Assembly (NCBI RefSeq): GCF_001644035.1
Contig: NZ_LUUG01000128.1
Span: 1-64,000 of the forward strand
Direction of reading: 5' to 3'
Source: Methylomonas methanica
Lineage (GTDB): Bacteria > Pseudomonadota > Gammaproteobacteria > Methylococcales > Methylomonadaceae
DNA length: 64,000 nucleotides
Positions 47,485 through 58,209 of the stretch are shown piece after piece. Position 1 is the stretch's first letter. Each line of letters begins with the position of its first letter. A program made the translations under genes and the position numbers. Under the pieces are notes generated by a model. That model had not been told where the DNA came from. It was given only the letters and a program-made list of their open reading frames with translations, and did no database searches.

Positions 47485-48075
47485 TTATTTACCAAAATCG
47501 ACCACCGGCGCGGTGGATATGGCCTTTTCGTTTTCAACGGTAAACGAGGGCTTGGTTTTATAGCCAAACAGCATCGCCGTCAGATTGCTGGGGAACGAGC
47601 GCACGGTGATGTTGTAATCCTTGATCGCGGCGATATAACGATTGCGCGCCACGGTAATGCGGTTCTCGGTACCTTCCAATTGCGCTTGCAGATCGCGGAA
47701 ATTGGCGTCGGCCTTTAGTTGCGGATAATTCTCGGACACCACCATCAAGCGCGATAAGGCCGAACTCAATTCGCCCTGCGCCGCTTGAAACTTGGCAAAC
47801 GCCTGTTCGTCGTTCACCAGCTCCGGCGTCGCTTGAATACTACCCACCTTGGCGCGCGAGGCCGTCACCGCTTCCAGTACTTCTTTCTCATGGCCGGCGT
47901 AACCTTTCACCGTATTCACCAGATTCGGCACCAAATCGGCGCGGCGCTGATATTGATTCAGTACTTCCGCCCAACCGGCATTGATTTGTTCGTCTTGGGT
48001 TTGAAAGGTGTTGTAACCGCAACCGGGTAGCATCAGTGTCGCGATTAAAAGAAAAACCGTTATTATTTTTTGCAT
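47485..48075 (-). CDS. lemA: LemA-family lipoprotein
   Basis: 196 residues from the ATG at 48075 (ribosome site GGAGTGGACT). Lipobox LPGC, then long helices: NQYQRRADLVPNLVNTVKGY and ELSSALSRLMVVSENYPQLK with LEGTENRITVARNRY. Complete for the family; proposed to act in envelope assembly or stress with TPM proteins, but no mechanism is settled. Confidence 0.92.
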   Translation of the reverse strand: MQKIITVFLLIATLMLPGCGYNTFQTQDEQINAGWAEVLNQYQRRADLVPNLVNTVKGYAGHEKEVLEAVTASRAKVGSIQATPELVNDEQAFAKFQAAQGELSSALSRLMVVSENYPQLKADANFRDLQAQLEGTENRITVARNRYIAAIKDYNITVRSFPSNLTAMLFGYKTKPSFTVENEKAISTAPVVDFGK

Positions 48076-48163
48076 AGTCCACTCCGTGAATAGGGAAATT
48101 TTAATTGATGGCAGGAGCATAGCACGTGGCTATCTTCGTAACGTAGCGTGAAAACAAAGGTCC

Positions 48164-48766
48164 TTATGCCCTCTTCCGCAAAACCAATAGCCGGTTATTG
48201 GCGGGCATGGCATTGTCGGCCTGCAACTCCAGACCACTTTTGGTGGCCAAAACCATGATCTCTTCAAAATGCTTTATGCCGCTCTGTGGATCCCGTTCCT
48301 TAAGCCACAGGTCGAAACCGGCGTTGCTTTCGCTGGTATACGCACCAGCGTAATTGAAGGGGCCATAAATACAGACCGTCGCATCGGCTGCCAGATAGAC
48401 CGCCAGCCGCTCAAATAACAGCCTTACTTCGTCGCCACTCATGATATGCAAAGTATTCGCGGTAAACACCGCATCGATTCGTTCGCACGGCCATAGCAAA
48501 TCCGCTACATCCAAGCTTAGCGGCGGCAGTAGATTAGCCAGTTGCGCCTCGTCCCGCCATAAATGGATCCCTGCCAGATGCTCGGGCCTATCAGAAGGCT
48601 GCCATTCCAAATGCGGCAGATTCTCGGCAAAATGGCAGGCGTGCTGCCCGGTGCCGCTCCCTATTTCCCAAACCGTGGTCGGTTGGCTAAAGACCGTTTT
48701 GATGATCTGTAAAATCGCTTCCTTGTTGTTCTCGCAAGCCTGGGAAAAGGGCTTCTGTATCGTCAT
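48164..48766 (-). CDS. DUF938-family SAM-dependent methyltransferase
   Basis: 200 residues from the ATG at 48766 (MTIQKPFSQACENNK). SAM site VWEIGSGTGQHACHFAENLP, then WQPSDRP, IDAVFTANTLHIM and IYGPFNYAGAYTSESN, all DUF938 hallmarks. Substrate unknown. Confidence 0.9.
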   Translation of the reverse strand: MTIQKPFSQACENNKEAILQIIKTVFSQPTTVWEIGSGTGQHACHFAENLPHLEWQPSDRPEHLAGIHLWRDEAQLANLLPPLSLDVADLLWPCERIDAVFTANTLHIMSGDEVRLLFERLAVYLAADATVCIYGPFNYAGAYTSESNAGFDLWLKERDPQSGIKHFEEIMVLATKSGLELQADNAMPANNRLLVLRKRA

Positions 48767-48816
48767 GAGCAATGGTTTGATGGTATTTTGATGGTTTAAC
48801 TCTACTGTGATTAAAA

Positions 48817-49941
48817 ATGGAAGTAAAACAAATCGACAGCATGGCGCAAATCGACGCCGTCGCATGGAATCAGCTGTGCGGACTCGACTACCCATTTTTA
48901 CGCCACGAGTTTTTATGCGCCCTGGAACAAAGCGCCGCAGTTTGCCCGCAGACCGGTTGGGAAACCGCGCATTTACTGGTTATGGACAAGCAGAAATTGC
49001 TGGCAGCATTGCCGCTGTATTTGAAAACTCATTCCTGGGGCGAGTATGTGTTCGATCAACAATGGGCCCAAGCTTACCAGCAGCATGGCCTGGTCTATTA
49101 CCCGAAATTAGTCAGCGCGATTCCGTTTACCCCTTGCCAAGGACAGAGATTGATATTTTCGCAGGACGTGGATCAAACCGTAGTCTGCGCCATATTGTTC
49201 AGTTTTATCCAACAGCTCGACATTTCCTCCTGGCATTGTTTGTTTCCCGAGCATTCCCAACTTGAGCTGCTGCAATCCTTAGGTTTAAGCGTCCGCGAAG
49301 GGGTGCAGTTTCAATGGTTTAATCGCAACTACACTACGTTTTCGGATTTTTTACAGACCCTGAGCGCCGATAAGCGCAAGATGATCAAGCGTGAGCGGCG
49401 TCGGGTGGTGGAGCAAGGCATTCAGATACAACGCATCGCTGGGCCCGATGTCACCGATGCCCAATGGCAAGTATTTTTCCGGTTTTACGCGTTGACCTAC
49501 TTAAAACGCAGTTCCGAACCTTATCTGAATCTGGCATTTTTTAAACAAATCGCGCGAACCATGCCCGAGCAGTTGTTGCTGGTTCTGGCAATTAAAGACG
49601 ACACTTACGTCGGCGCGGCCTTGAGCTTTATCGGTACGGACACACTATACGGCCGCTATTGGGGATGCCAGGCGGAATACAATGCCCTGCATTTCGAGGC
49701 CTGTTATTACCAGGGCTTGGACTATTGCATAGAACACGGCTTGGCCCGTTTCGATTCCGGCGCGCAAGGCGAGCATAAAATCTCCCGTGGCTTCGAGCCG
49801 GTCACCACCTATTCTGCACATTGGCTAAAGGATGCCGGCTTTGCCAAGGCCGTCGCGCAATTCGTAGATCGGGAGAAAAAAGCGATTCAGCATTACAAAC
49901 AGGACGCAGCGAATTATCTGCCGTTTAAACGCGCTCAATAA
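48817..49941 (+). CDS. GNAT/FemAB-like protein (DUF482 family)
   Basis: 374 residues with two GNAT-like lobes. Features: WNQLCGLDYPFLRHEFLCAL at the start, KRKMIKRERRRVVEQGI, TYLKRSSEPYLNLAFFKQIA and FDSGAQGEHKISRGFEPV, the pattern of the family sometimes called peptidogalycan biosynthesis protein. Acyl transfer is inferred from the fold. Divergent from the DUF938 gene. Confidence 0.85.
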   Translation: MEVKQIDSMAQIDAVAWNQLCGLDYPFLRHEFLCALEQSAAVCPQTGWETAHLLVMDKQKLLAALPLYLKTHSWGEYVFDQQWAQAYQQHGLVYYPKLVSAIPFTPCQGQRLIFSQDVDQTVVCAILFSFIQQLDISSWHCLFPEHSQLELLQSLGLSVREGVQFQWFNRNYTTFSDFLQTLSADKRKMIKRERRRVVEQGIQIQRIAGPDVTDAQWQVFFRFYALTYLKRSSEPYLNLAFFKQIARTMPEQLLLVLAIKDDTYVGAALSFIGTDTLYGRYWGCQAEYNALHFEACYYQGLDYCIEHGLARFDSGAQGEHKISRGFEPVTTYSAHWLKDAGFAKAVAQFVDREKKAIQHYKQDAANYLPFKRAQ

Positions 49942-49953
49942 AATAGCGCTACA

Positions 49954-50166
49954 TCAGCCTTTTTCCAGCTCGGTTTGACAAGGCAAACAATACTTACAGG
50001 CAATCGCCTGACGCCGTGCTTCCGGGATCGGCTCGCCGCATTCCTCACAATGGGTAGCGGATTCACCGGTATAGATGGCTTTTCGCGTCTCGGCGACAAA
50101 AAGCTCGGTCATCTTGTCCATTCTTTCCAAAATCGCGTCGGTACCACCCGCCCATGCTGTGGACAT
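49954..50166 (-). CDS. DksA/TraR-type zinc-finger protein
   Basis: 70 residues: a short helix, then a C4 zinc finger (CEEC and CKYCLPC) with the EPIPEARRQAI spacer typical of the DksA/TraR group. It lacks the long coiled coil of DksA, so is closer to the short YbiI/TraR forms. May bind the RNA polymerase secondary channel (inference). Confidence 0.85.
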   Translation of the reverse strand: MSTAWAGGTDAILERMDKMTELFVAETRKAIYTGESATHCEECGEPIPEARRQAIACKYCLPCQTELEKG

Positions 50167-50199
50167 TATTGCCGCTCCTGAATATTGAAATCTTTAAGC

Positions 50200-51819
50200 T
50201 TAACGATTGGTTTCCAGCCACACACCAAAATCCTCGAACGGCATCGGCTTGCTAAACAAGTAACCCTGCGCCAGATCGCACTTATAACTGCTGAGTTTAT
50301 CCATGATTTCCTGAGTTTCCACCCCTTCGGCGGTGACCTGCAACCCCAGGTTGTGTGCCAAGTTGATGGTGGCTTTGACGATCACCGCATCGTTTTCGCT
50401 ATGCAACAAATCGACGACAAACGATTTATCGATTTTTAATTCCGTCAACGGCATACGTTTTAAGTAGGCCAGCGAGGAATAACCGGTGCCAAAGTCGTCG
50501 ATCGACAATTTATAGCCCATTTCATTCAGGCGCTGAATCACCTCCATCGCCCGTTCCGGATCGGTCATGATGGAGCTCTCGGTAATCTCCAGCATCATCC
50601 AGCCGGGTTTGATATTCGCTGCCGCCGCGACGCCGGCCATCACATCCGGTAGTTCCGGATCGTGCAAATCCTTGGCGGACAGATTCACCGAAATAATCAA
50701 TTCCCAGCCGCGCTTGCGCCATTCGGCGCAATGCTTAAACGACTGTTTCAATACCCAGGAGGTAAGGTGCTTGATAACTCTGGTTCTTTCCGCCATCGGA
50801 ATAAATTCATCCGGCGAAATAAAGCCGTGCTTGGGGTGCTGCCAACGCACCAAGGCTTCCGCGCCGTATACGTGTCCTGTCGCCACTGACACTTTGGGCT
50901 GGTAATAAATATGTAATTGCTCTTTTTCGATGGCCTGGCGCAGTTCGCTCATCAAGGTTAGGCGGCGCGGACTGTGATCGTCGTAAGACGGCGCGTAAGT
51001 GGTGTAACCTTCGTGGGATTGGCCGGCAACAAATAGTGCCACGCCGGCTTTTTGCACCAGCGTATCGACATCGTCGCCATGCTCTGGAAAGTTAACGATA
51101 CCAATATTGCTGTGAATCACCAGACTCAGACGTTCGACCTTAAACGCCGGGTCCAGGGCCGCCTGAATGTTTTTTGCTAATGTCAGGCCGGCGGTTTCGT
51201 TGTCGACCGCGGACAGCAACACGCTGAAAATATTGCCGTCAATGCGGGCAACGCTATCGGTACCCAAGACCACGCTTTGCAAGCGCGTGGCGATCTGCTT
51301 CAAGATCAGATCGCTGCTGTTGCGGCCCAGCGTATCGTAAACTTCCTTAAAGTTGGCCACTTCCACCAGCAATATAGACAACATTTTGTTCTGATTGCCG
51401 GCAGCCAAAATAGCCTGTTCCACCCTGTCATAGAACAAAACCCGATTCGGCAAGTCCGTTACCGAATCATGGGTGGTGGAATAACTGACTTGTTTTTCCA
51501 GCGATTCGGCGCGGGAGCGCAACTCCTGGGTCTGATCGAGAATCATAGCTCCGGCTTGATAAGCGATTACTGAGCTGGAATATTGACCCCAAAACCCGAA
51601 AATAAACGGTAGCGCTTCAAGCATCCACAGGCCATAGTTTTCGGTTTGCGCTTTGATGATGCCGTTTAAGGAGATTTCGCCGACGTAGTAATAACTCAAT
51701 GCCAGCAACGCGCTGATAATGCTGGCAAGCGCGATAGCCACGCCTTGATAAGTGGTTTTGGATACCTCGCTTTTCAGCACGCGAACATTTTCGTTCAGTA
51801 TATTTTTGGCGGGTATCAT
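50200..51819 (-). CDS. Membrane GGDEF-EAL protein, probable c-di-GMP phosphodiesterase
   Basis: 539 residues. Two TM helices (~27-47, ~68-90), GGDEF domain ~115-275 whose signature is lost (RIDGNIFSVLL in place of RxGGDEF), and EAL domain ~285-535 with AEALVRW, SVNLSA, EITES, SIDDFGTGYSSLAYLKRMP, LKIDKSF and EGVET, so the catalytic residues look intact. I infer c-di-GMP hydrolysis, with the GGDEF part regulatory. Confidence 0.9.
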   Translation of the reverse strand: MIPAKNILNENVRVLKSEVSKTTYQGVAIALASIISALLALSYYYVGEISLNGIIKAQTENYGLWMLEALPFIFGFWGQYSSSVIAYQAGAMILDQTQELRSRAESLEKQVSYSTTHDSVTDLPNRVLFYDRVEQAILAAGNQNKMLSILLVEVANFKEVYDTLGRNSSDLILKQIATRLQSVVLGTDSVARIDGNIFSVLLSAVDNETAGLTLAKNIQAALDPAFKVERLSLVIHSNIGIVNFPEHGDDVDTLVQKAGVALFVAGQSHEGYTTYAPSYDDHSPRRLTLMSELRQAIEKEQLHIYYQPKVSVATGHVYGAEALVRWQHPKHGFISPDEFIPMAERTRVIKHLTSWVLKQSFKHCAEWRKRGWELIISVNLSAKDLHDPELPDVMAGVAAAANIKPGWMMLEITESSIMTDPERAMEVIQRLNEMGYKLSIDDFGTGYSSLAYLKRMPLTELKIDKSFVVDLLHSENDAVIVKATINLAHNLGLQVTAEGVETQEIMDKLSSYKCDLAQGYLFSKPMPFEDFGVWLETNR

Positions 51820-51949
51820 CTGTTTCCCAGCATCTGTTTAATAATCCGCTATCGTCGTTTAGTTTGCACGGACCAAGCTTTGCAAGCTATGGCCCCACAA
51901 AATTCACTAAATATAGTTAGCCAAAGCGTTAATTACAAACCCAAGCCCA

Positions 51950-54046
51950 TCAAATTACCATCTCGGCCTGAAGCAATTTAATCTGGTCTCTAACACGTGC
52001 CGCATCTTCAAATTCCAGGTTCTTGGCATGCTGATACATTTTTTCTTCCAGTTGTTTCAAGGCTTTCGCGGCCTGTTTCGGTGTCATCGCCTTGTAATTC
52101 CCAGCCGGCTCAGCGACTTTGGCTCTGGCATTGGAAATCGAGCCGCCGGAACCGGGAATGGCTAGTTCCAATATATCGGTCACCGATTTGAAAATGGTTT
52201 TAGGCTCGATATTATGTTCTTTATTGAACGCTATCTGTTTATTCCGGCGGCGCTCCGTTTCGTCGATAGCCAATTGCATCGAGCGCGTGATTTTATCGCC
52301 GTACAATATCGCCTTGCCGTTGGCATTACGCGCCGCCCGACCTATGGTTTGTACCAGCGACACCAACGAGCGCAGGAAACCTTCCTTATCCGCGTCCAGA
52401 ATCGCTACCAGCGACACTTCCGGTATATCCAGGCCTTCTCGTAACAAGTTGATACCGACCAGCACATCGAACACGCCCAAGCGCAAGTCGCGGATAATTT
52501 CCACCCTTTCCACCGTTTCGATGTCCGAATGCAGATAACGTACCTTGACGCCATGCTCCATCAAATAATCGGTCAAATCTTCCGACATGCGTTTGGTTAA
52601 GGTGGTAACCAGCACCCGTTCTTGCACCACAGTGCGTTTGGTGATTTCCGACAACAGATCATCGACCTGACTGGTCGCCGGGCGAACTTCAACAATAGGA
52701 TCGACCAAGCCGGTCGGGCGCACCACCTGTTCCACCACCGCCCCGGAATGTTCTTTCTCGTAAGTACTTGGCGTGGCGGAAACATAGATACGCTGGCCGC
52801 AGATTTGCTCGAATTCCTCGAATCTGAGCGGCCGGTTGTCCAAGGCCGAGGGCAATCGAAAGCCGTATTCCACCAAGGTTTCCTTGCGTGAACGGTCGCC
52901 CTTGTACATTGCGCCGATCTGCGGCACCGTGACATGGCTTTCGTCGATGATCACCAGCGCATCGTTGGGCAGATAATCGAACATCGTCGGCGGCGATTCG
53001 CCGTCCGCGCGATTGGACAGATGCCGGGAATAATTTTCGATGCCCGAGCAATAGCCCACTTCCATGATCATTTCGATGTCGAACAGGGTGCGCTGCTCCA
53101 GGCGTTGCGCTTCCACCAACTTATGATTGTCGCGCAATTGTTCCAGACGTTCGGCCAATTCGATTTTGATTTTTTCCACCGCACTGAGTAATTGATCGCG
53201 CGGCGTCACATAATGGCTTTTTGGATAAAGCGTGAAACGAGCCAAGCGCTGGGTGACTTCGCCGGTGAGCGGATCGAACATCGACAGCCGTTCAATTTCG
53301 TCGTCGAACAACTCAATCCGCAAGGCCTGTTCTTCCGATTCGGCCGGAAACACATCGATCACCTCGCCGCGCACTCGATAGGTCGCTCGCCGCAACTCGG
53401 TGTCGTTGCGGGTGTATTGCATTTCCGCCAAGCGCCGCAAAATATCGCGTTGCTTGATCATGTCACCGCGAACCAGATGCAGGACCATCTGGAAGTACGA
53501 TTCCGGCTCGCCCAAGCCGTAAATCGCCGAAACAGTGGCGACCACGATGGTGTCTCGGCGCTCCAGTAAGGCTTTGGTAGCCGACAGTCGCATTTGCTCG
53601 ATATGTTCGTTTAGCGAGGCATCCTTATCAATGAAGGTATCGGAGGCCGGGATGTAGGCCTCGGGCTGATAATAGTCGTAATAGGAAACGAAATACTCGA
53701 CGCTGTTTTCCGGAAAAAACTCCTTCATCTCGCCGTACAACTGCGCCGCCAACGTCTTGTTGGGTGCCATGATCATCGCCGGCCGCTGGGTTTGCTGGAT
53801 CACATTGGCGACGGTAAAGGTCTTGCCCGAGCCGGTCACCCCTAGCAAGGTTTGATGCAATTCACCATCGTTAATACCCTCCACCAGCTCCGCAATGGCG
53901 GTGGGCTGGTCGCCGGCCGGTTGATAACGGCTTTGAATTTTGAACGGTTTATGCGCCGGCCCGGACTTTTGCGGACGCGCCTCTTCCACGCCAAGAATGC
54001 CGCTGATCGCCGACTGGCTGATCTCCATACGCCGTTTATCACTCAT
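51950..54046 (-). CDS. uvrB: Excinuclease ABC subunit B
   Basis: 698 residues with an N-terminal ~25-residue extension. Walker [11 protein letters not shown], beta-hairpin [12 protein letters not shown], helicase motifs MIIDESH-like LVIIDESHV and QTIGRAARN, and C-terminal UVR domain [20 protein letters not shown]. Damage verification in nucleotide excision repair with UvrA and UvrC. GAGGACAGGA precedes the ATG at 54046. Confidence 0.97.
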   Translation of the reverse strand: MSDKRRMEISQSAISGILGVEEARPQKSGPAHKPFKIQSRYQPAGDQPTAIAELVEGINDGELHQTLLGVTGSGKTFTVANVIQQTQRPAMIMAPNKTLAAQLYGEMKEFFPENSVEYFVSYYDYYQPEAYIPASDTFIDKDASLNEHIEQMRLSATKALLERRDTIVVATVSAIYGLGEPESYFQMVLHLVRGDMIKQRDILRRLAEMQYTRNDTELRRATYRVRGEVIDVFPAESEEQALRIELFDDEIERLSMFDPLTGEVTQRLARFTLYPKSHYVTPRDQLLSAVEKIKIELAERLEQLRDNHKLVEAQRLEQRTLFDIEMIMEVGYCSGIENYSRHLSNRADGESPPTMFDYLPNDALVIIDESHVTVPQIGAMYKGDRSRKETLVEYGFRLPSALDNRPLRFEEFEQICGQRIYVSATPSTYEKEHSGAVVEQVVRPTGLVDPIVEVRPATSQVDDLLSEITKRTVVQERVLVTTLTKRMSEDLTDYLMEHGVKVRYLHSDIETVERVEIIRDLRLGVFDVLVGINLLREGLDIPEVSLVAILDADKEGFLRSLVSLVQTIGRAARNANGKAILYGDKITRSMQLAIDETERRRNKQIAFNKEHNIEPKTIFKSVTDILELAIPGSGGSISNARAKVAEPAGNYKAMTPKQAAKALKQLEEKMYQHAKNLEFEDAARVRDQIKLLQAEMVI

Positions 54047-54078
54047 TCCTGTCCTCTGTGGTTTTCGTCGACACCGGC

Positions 54079-55302
54079 TTATTTACAAGCCGTTTCCGGC
54101 TGGTCGTAGCCCAAAGTATCCAATTCGGTTTTGGGATGCAAAAAGCCCTCCACCGGCGCCACGCCCACTAATGATCGCGGGGCGGCCAACAATACCGGTT
54201 GCCGCAATTGCCCGTCCCAGGGGCGAAACGACAAAGGCATGCCTTTATAACCCTGTAGCGCAAACGGCTCGGAAAACACATAATCCTTGATCGCCTGGGT
54301 TTGATTGGACTTGCTGCGGACGCTGGCTTCACCTATCGCCCGCACCGCCAGATAGGCCGCGTAATCTTCTTCTTCCATCCAGCGACCGGCGGTGTCCTTG
54401 AAGCGATTTTGCAATTGCACCGCGCCCCATTGCTCGTGGGTTCTGTGCCAGGCGGTGGCGATCAAACCCTGGGTACCGATCACCGGGCGTGGTTTCCAGG
54501 TGCGGTAATCCAGGTATTCTCCGAACAGGCCCCGCTCGTCGGCCACAACCAACACGTCGTAGTCATCGACTTGGGTAAATACCGGCACGTCGGATTGGGC
54601 AGTGCGGCGAGCATCATAGTCGTTGGTCCAGGCTTTTTCCGCAACCAGTTTGGTGCCGAACTTCTTAGCCGCGCGTTTAATAGCTGCTGCGTATAACTTG
54701 TCTTCCGGGGTTGGACCAGTCACCAAAAACCAGTTTTGCCAGCGCTTTTTTAGCATGTATTGCGCCAGCGCATCGGCGCGCATGGCCCGGCTGGGCAATA
54801 TGTGCAAAACCTGATGGCGGCATTCCGTATTACGTAATTCGTCGTCGCTGGTAGCGGCATCAAACAACAATTTGTTTTTGGCGGCCGGCAAGTCGGCCAG
54901 CTTATTTAATTGGTCAGCTGGCACGTTCAACACCACCAGGCCTATATCGTCGCCCAGTTGCTTGAAAGCCTGCTGCAAATCGCCGCCAACCGGCACCACG
55001 ACTTTTCTTAATTCGTAATGCTGACCGGTAAATTGGCCGGTGGTATTGTTATCGGCAATCGCCAGTTCGGCACCGATCTGGCCTTTGTTCTGAATAAAGG
55101 GATCTAGGTTGGATAAGGCAGCCGGCGCTGCCCGCTCCTGACTGAAATAGCCGATTTTGACCAGCTGTTTGGCAGGTTCCGCAGGCTTGGTAATCTGAGG
55201 CTTGGTCGGTGCCGCTTTCTTGGCAGGCGCGGCAATTGCATCGCTGAGTAGCAACGCTACGATCCAACAAAAACAAAATGAAATAATCGCACTTTTTTTC
55301 AT
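54079..55302 (-). CDS. Periplasmic binding protein of the PQQ-alcohol-dehydrogenase-associated type
   Basis: 407 residues: signal peptide, Ala/Lys/Pro-rich linker, then a branched-chain-type binding fold starting [20 protein letters not shown], with [40 protein letters not shown] and [20 protein letters not shown]. This matches, from memory, the family named for its linkage to PQQ-dependent alcohol dehydrogenase systems (TIGR03863). No partner gene or ABC transporter is adjacent; it follows uvrB's start by 32 bp on the same strand, upstream of it. Confidence 0.8.
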   Translation of the reverse strand: MKKSAIISFCFCWIVALLLSDAIAAPAKKAAPTKPQITKPAEPAKQLVKIGYFSQERAAPAALSNLDPFIQNKGQIGAELAIADNNTTGQFTGQHYELRKVVVPVGGDLQQAFKQLGDDIGLVVLNVPADQLNKLADLPAAKNKLLFDAATSDDELRNTECRHQVLHILPSRAMRADALAQYMLKKRWQNWFLVTGPTPEDKLYAAAIKRAAKKFGTKLVAEKAWTNDYDARRTAQSDVPVFTQVDDYDVLVVADERGLFGEYLDYRTWKPRPVIGTQGLIATAWHRTHEQWGAVQLQNRFKDTAGRWMEEEDYAAYLAVRAIGEASVRSKSNQTQAIKDYVFSEPFALQGYKGMPLSFRPWDGQLRQPVLLAAPRSLVGVAPVEGFLHPKTELDTLGYDQPETACK

Positions 55303-55440
55303 AATCCGATACGGAACGACACAAAAGGGCTATTTTAACGGATTCGGTTCGGCCGGGCTCGGTCAATAATCGTCAAGCTCTATTGAATTTTAATGGTTTA
55401 ACATCAATACTTAGCCACCTTTACATTCGCCGCGTTCGCC

Positions 55441-55830
55441 ATGTCTGAGCCAGATTTCTCTTTAGATTTTCTCGATCAAGAGGTTACGATTGATAGCTCA
55501 TGGTCTAACAAGCGCAGTGCGGTTCGCTATCTACGCAACGACATCCGTGCCGCCGTTAAAGTCAAAAGTATCTGGTTTCCGCGCTTGTTCCCGGTCGTGT
55601 TGCGGGATGTGAGTAGCCGCGGCGCGGCGATAATCAGCGAAAAAAAACTCGGCAAGAATACGCGTATATGCCTGTATCTGCTATTTAACGACGGCACGCG
55701 TTTCGATATAGCGGCTCTCGTGGTACATTGCGACCGCGAAAACCGCCGTTACGGCATCAAGTTCGACAACATTGAAAAACATTTAGCAGAGCATTTACTG
55801 CATACCCAAACCGATCTGCTATTCAGCTAA
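55441..55830 (+). CDS. PilZ-domain protein
   Basis: 129 residues. The c-di-GMP switch appears as RSAVRYLRNDIRAAVKV with basic residues, then VVLRDVSSRGAAII (DxSxxG) and a YGIKFDN beta strand. Likely a cytoplasmic c-di-GMP receptor; the EAL protein at 50-51.8 kb could supply the turnover. Confidence 0.85.
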   Translation: MSEPDFSLDFLDQEVTIDSSWSNKRSAVRYLRNDIRAAVKVKSIWFPRLFPVVLRDVSSRGAAIISEKKLGKNTRICLYLLFNDGTRFDIAALVVHCDRENRRYGIKFDNIEKHLAEHLLHTQTDLLFS

Positions 55831-55842
55831 CAGCAAAATAAC

Positions 55843-56670
55843 ATGCCGATACTCAGTGAAATTTATATATACCCGGTCAAATCGCTGGCCGGAATTCGGG
55901 TGGAACACTGGCCGGTTGATCACAAGGGCTTGCTGTACGACAGAAAATGGATGCTGATAGACGGCGATAGACAGTTCCTCAGCCAACGCCGTTTACCAAA
56001 AATGGCGTTGATCAAAACCCGCATTGAAGACCAACAGTTGATTTTGTCGGCACCAAACCAAGCGGATTTAGCCCTGCCCTTACAAGCGCAAGACGGCGAC
56101 GATATTGAAGTGGTGGTCTGGCACGACCAATGTATTGCCAAGACCTGCGGCGATAACGCCGATGCTTGGTTAAGCGATTTTTTACAAACCGATTGCCGGC
56201 TGGTCTACCAAACCGATGACGATATTCGCAAGGTCGATCCTAACTATGCGTTGGAAAGCGACCAAACCTCTTTTTCCGACGGCTTTCCGTTTTTGATCGC
56301 GTCGGAGAACTCTCTAAAAGCCCTCAACCTAGCCATGCCGTTGGCAATTGACATGATTCGCTTTCGGCCGAATTTAGTCGTCGCCGATTGCGACAGCTAT
56401 GCCGAAGATACTTGGCGACGGCTTACCATCAACGATATTGGTTTTAGATTGCCCAAACCCTGCTCGCGCTGTTCTGTACCCACCATAGACCCGCTAACCG
56501 CCGAAACCGGTAAAGAACCCTTGACGACCCTGAATCGTCTGCGCAAATGGCAAAACAAAGTCTATTTTGGGCAAAACGCCTTGCACGACAAACCCGGCAG
56601 CTTGTCGGTGGGCCAGACAGTGCTGATCGACGAAATCGGCGAACCGCAGCCGCCGCTATCCTCAACTTAA
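55843..56670 (+). CDS. MOSC-domain protein (YcbX-like)
   Basis: 275 residues: N-terminal MOSC_N barrel (IYIYPVKSLAGIRVEHWPVD, LLYDRKWMLID) and MOSC domain with FSDGFPFLIAS, IRFRPNLVV, the conserved Cys at ~207-210 (PCSRCSVPTIDP) and the final FGQNALHDKPGSLSVGQTV. Such proteins act in molybdenum-cofactor-dependent reduction of N-hydroxylated compounds. 12 bp after the PilZ gene. Confidence 0.9.
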   Translation: MPILSEIYIYPVKSLAGIRVEHWPVDHKGLLYDRKWMLIDGDRQFLSQRRLPKMALIKTRIEDQQLILSAPNQADLALPLQAQDGDDIEVVVWHDQCIAKTCGDNADAWLSDFLQTDCRLVYQTDDDIRKVDPNYALESDQTSFSDGFPFLIASENSLKALNLAMPLAIDMIRFRPNLVVADCDSYAEDTWRRLTINDIGFRLPKPCSRCSVPTIDPLTAETGKEPLTTLNRLRKWQNKVYFGQNALHDKPGSLSVGQTVLIDEIGEPQPPLSST

Positions 56671-56895
56671 AAACCTGCCAACTCCGGTGCGCATTTGACG
56701 TTTTCAGAATACCTGAATCTCCCAAACTATCATTGGATAGCACGCAAATCTAAAGGCTTTGCTGTCTATTAGTCCGGACCTAAAATACTCCCGCGCAGGT
56801 GGTAGCCCACTGGCTACAATGGATTGCCGCTTTCGCGGCAATTACTTCAATAGAGAGTTTAAGGGCCTGATTAATAAGCGTCGCTTGCCCTGCTG

Positions 56896-58209
56896 CTAAA
56901 TGTCTTTTAGCAGCAGATTGCTCTCCGACGCTTCGATCATGCTTTTGAAGCTTTCGACCGCATCGATCAACAGTGGCTCCTGATTACTTTCCGGCAACTG
57001 GTTTTGCCCACATTGCTCCAGCGCGTTGATCACAAAGCTGATGGTCAAGATATGAATATCTACCGCCGGCAAATAGACCTCGTCGCTGTTGTCCGGTTCT
57101 TTTAGTTCGGCAATAAGGCGGCTGAGCAATAATTTCGCCAGCACCTCCTGCACAATCGCGATGGGTATGGCCAACTTGCCGGCAATCTCGGCGGCGCTTA
57201 AAGGCGCCTGCAACTGGCCAAAGTTTTTGACTATCAGATGCATGACTTGCAGGGCCACCAGCTTTTTCAACGCAAAACTTAAGTGGGCAAAGCGGTTATT
57301 GTTGCGATAGGTTTGATAGTTTTGGGTAAAAAACGCCATCTCGCAACCGAATAACACGATCATCCAACAGCTTTGCAGCCAAACCACAAACAAGGGTAAC
57401 GCCGCAAAACTGCCGTAAATGGCGTTATAACTCGACACGCCTATCTGCAAACTCAAATACGCCCATTGCAACAGATGATAGCTAACGCCAGTCACCACGC
57501 CGGCGAGAATGCCGGCGTGAAAGTTTATTTTATGGTTAGGCATAAAAATAAACGTAAAGGAAAACAAGGCGGTCATCAGCAAGACCGGCGACAAACTCAG
57601 CGCCTTAACCACCAACCAGCCGGCGAACGCCGGCAATTGAATGACGGTAATAAACCAGGTGATCTGCGTACTAACAAAGACAGTGATGCTGCTGGCAGCG
57701 ATCAGCAATACCGGCGCCAACAGCATCAGTGACAAATAGTCGCTAAATTTTCGGCCCAATGTCCGGCCCTTACCGATTTTCCAGATGTAGTTAAACGATT
57801 CTTCTATATTGCCTATCAAACTGATGATGGTCCAAAACAGCACGACAATGCCTATCCCGGCCACCACTTCGCCCTTAGCGCTTTCCAGTAGATTTTTGGC
57901 AAAGCCGATTAGCTGCACCACCAAAGCATCTCGCTCCGGCATACGCTGCAACAGTTCTTGCTCCAGCATGGTTTCAAAGCCAAAGCCCTTGGCAATCCCG
58001 AACAACATGGCGATAACCGGCACTATCGACAAGATGCTGTACAAGGTTAAAGCGGAGGCGCGTAGCTGACAAAGATCGAGACCGAAACTTTGCAAGGACA
58101 AAATAACGATTTTTAAATACTTGATTAGTTTTTCTTGAACATACGGCAAATCTTGCTCGTGCAACAGCCAAATATCGTCTCGGACAAATGTTATCAATTT
58201 GTTGTACAT
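56896..58209 (-). CDS. YihY/BrkB-family membrane protein (UPF0761)
   Basis: 437 residues. Six TM helices over ~35-290 with the family segments LTLYSILSIVPVIAMLFGIA, GIVVLFWTIISLIGNIEESF and YNAIYGSFAALPLFVVWLQ, followed by a ~140-residue cytoplasmic winged-helix-like tail (AAEIAGKLAIPIAIVQEVLA). Mistakenly called RNase BN in old annotation; function unsettled. Confidence 0.9.
   Translation of the reverse strand: MYNKLITFVRDDIWLLHEQDLPYVQEKLIKYLKIVILSLQSFGLDLCQLRASALTLYSILSIVPVIAMLFGIAKGFGFETMLEQELLQRMPERDALVVQLIGFAKNLLESAKGEVVAGIGIVVLFWTIISLIGNIEESFNYIWKIGKGRTLGRKFSDYLSLMLLAPVLLIAASSITVFVSTQITWFITVIQLPAFAGWLVVKALSLSPVLLMTALFSFTFIFMPNHKINFHAGILAGVVTGVSYHLLQWAYLSLQIGVSSYNAIYGSFAALPLFVVWLQSCWMIVLFGCEMAFFTQNYQTYRNNNRFAHLSFALKKLVALQVMHLIVKNFGQLQAPLSAAEIAGKLAIPIAIVQEVLAKLLLSRLIAELKEPDNSDEVYLPAVDIHILTISFVINALEQCGQNQLPESNQEPLLIDAVESFKSMIEASESNLLLKDI

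Noticed and set aside
56824-56844. Small hairpin TTGCCGC-TTTC-GCGGCAA after the MOSC gene as a terminator
   Set aside because: No T-run follows on either strand.
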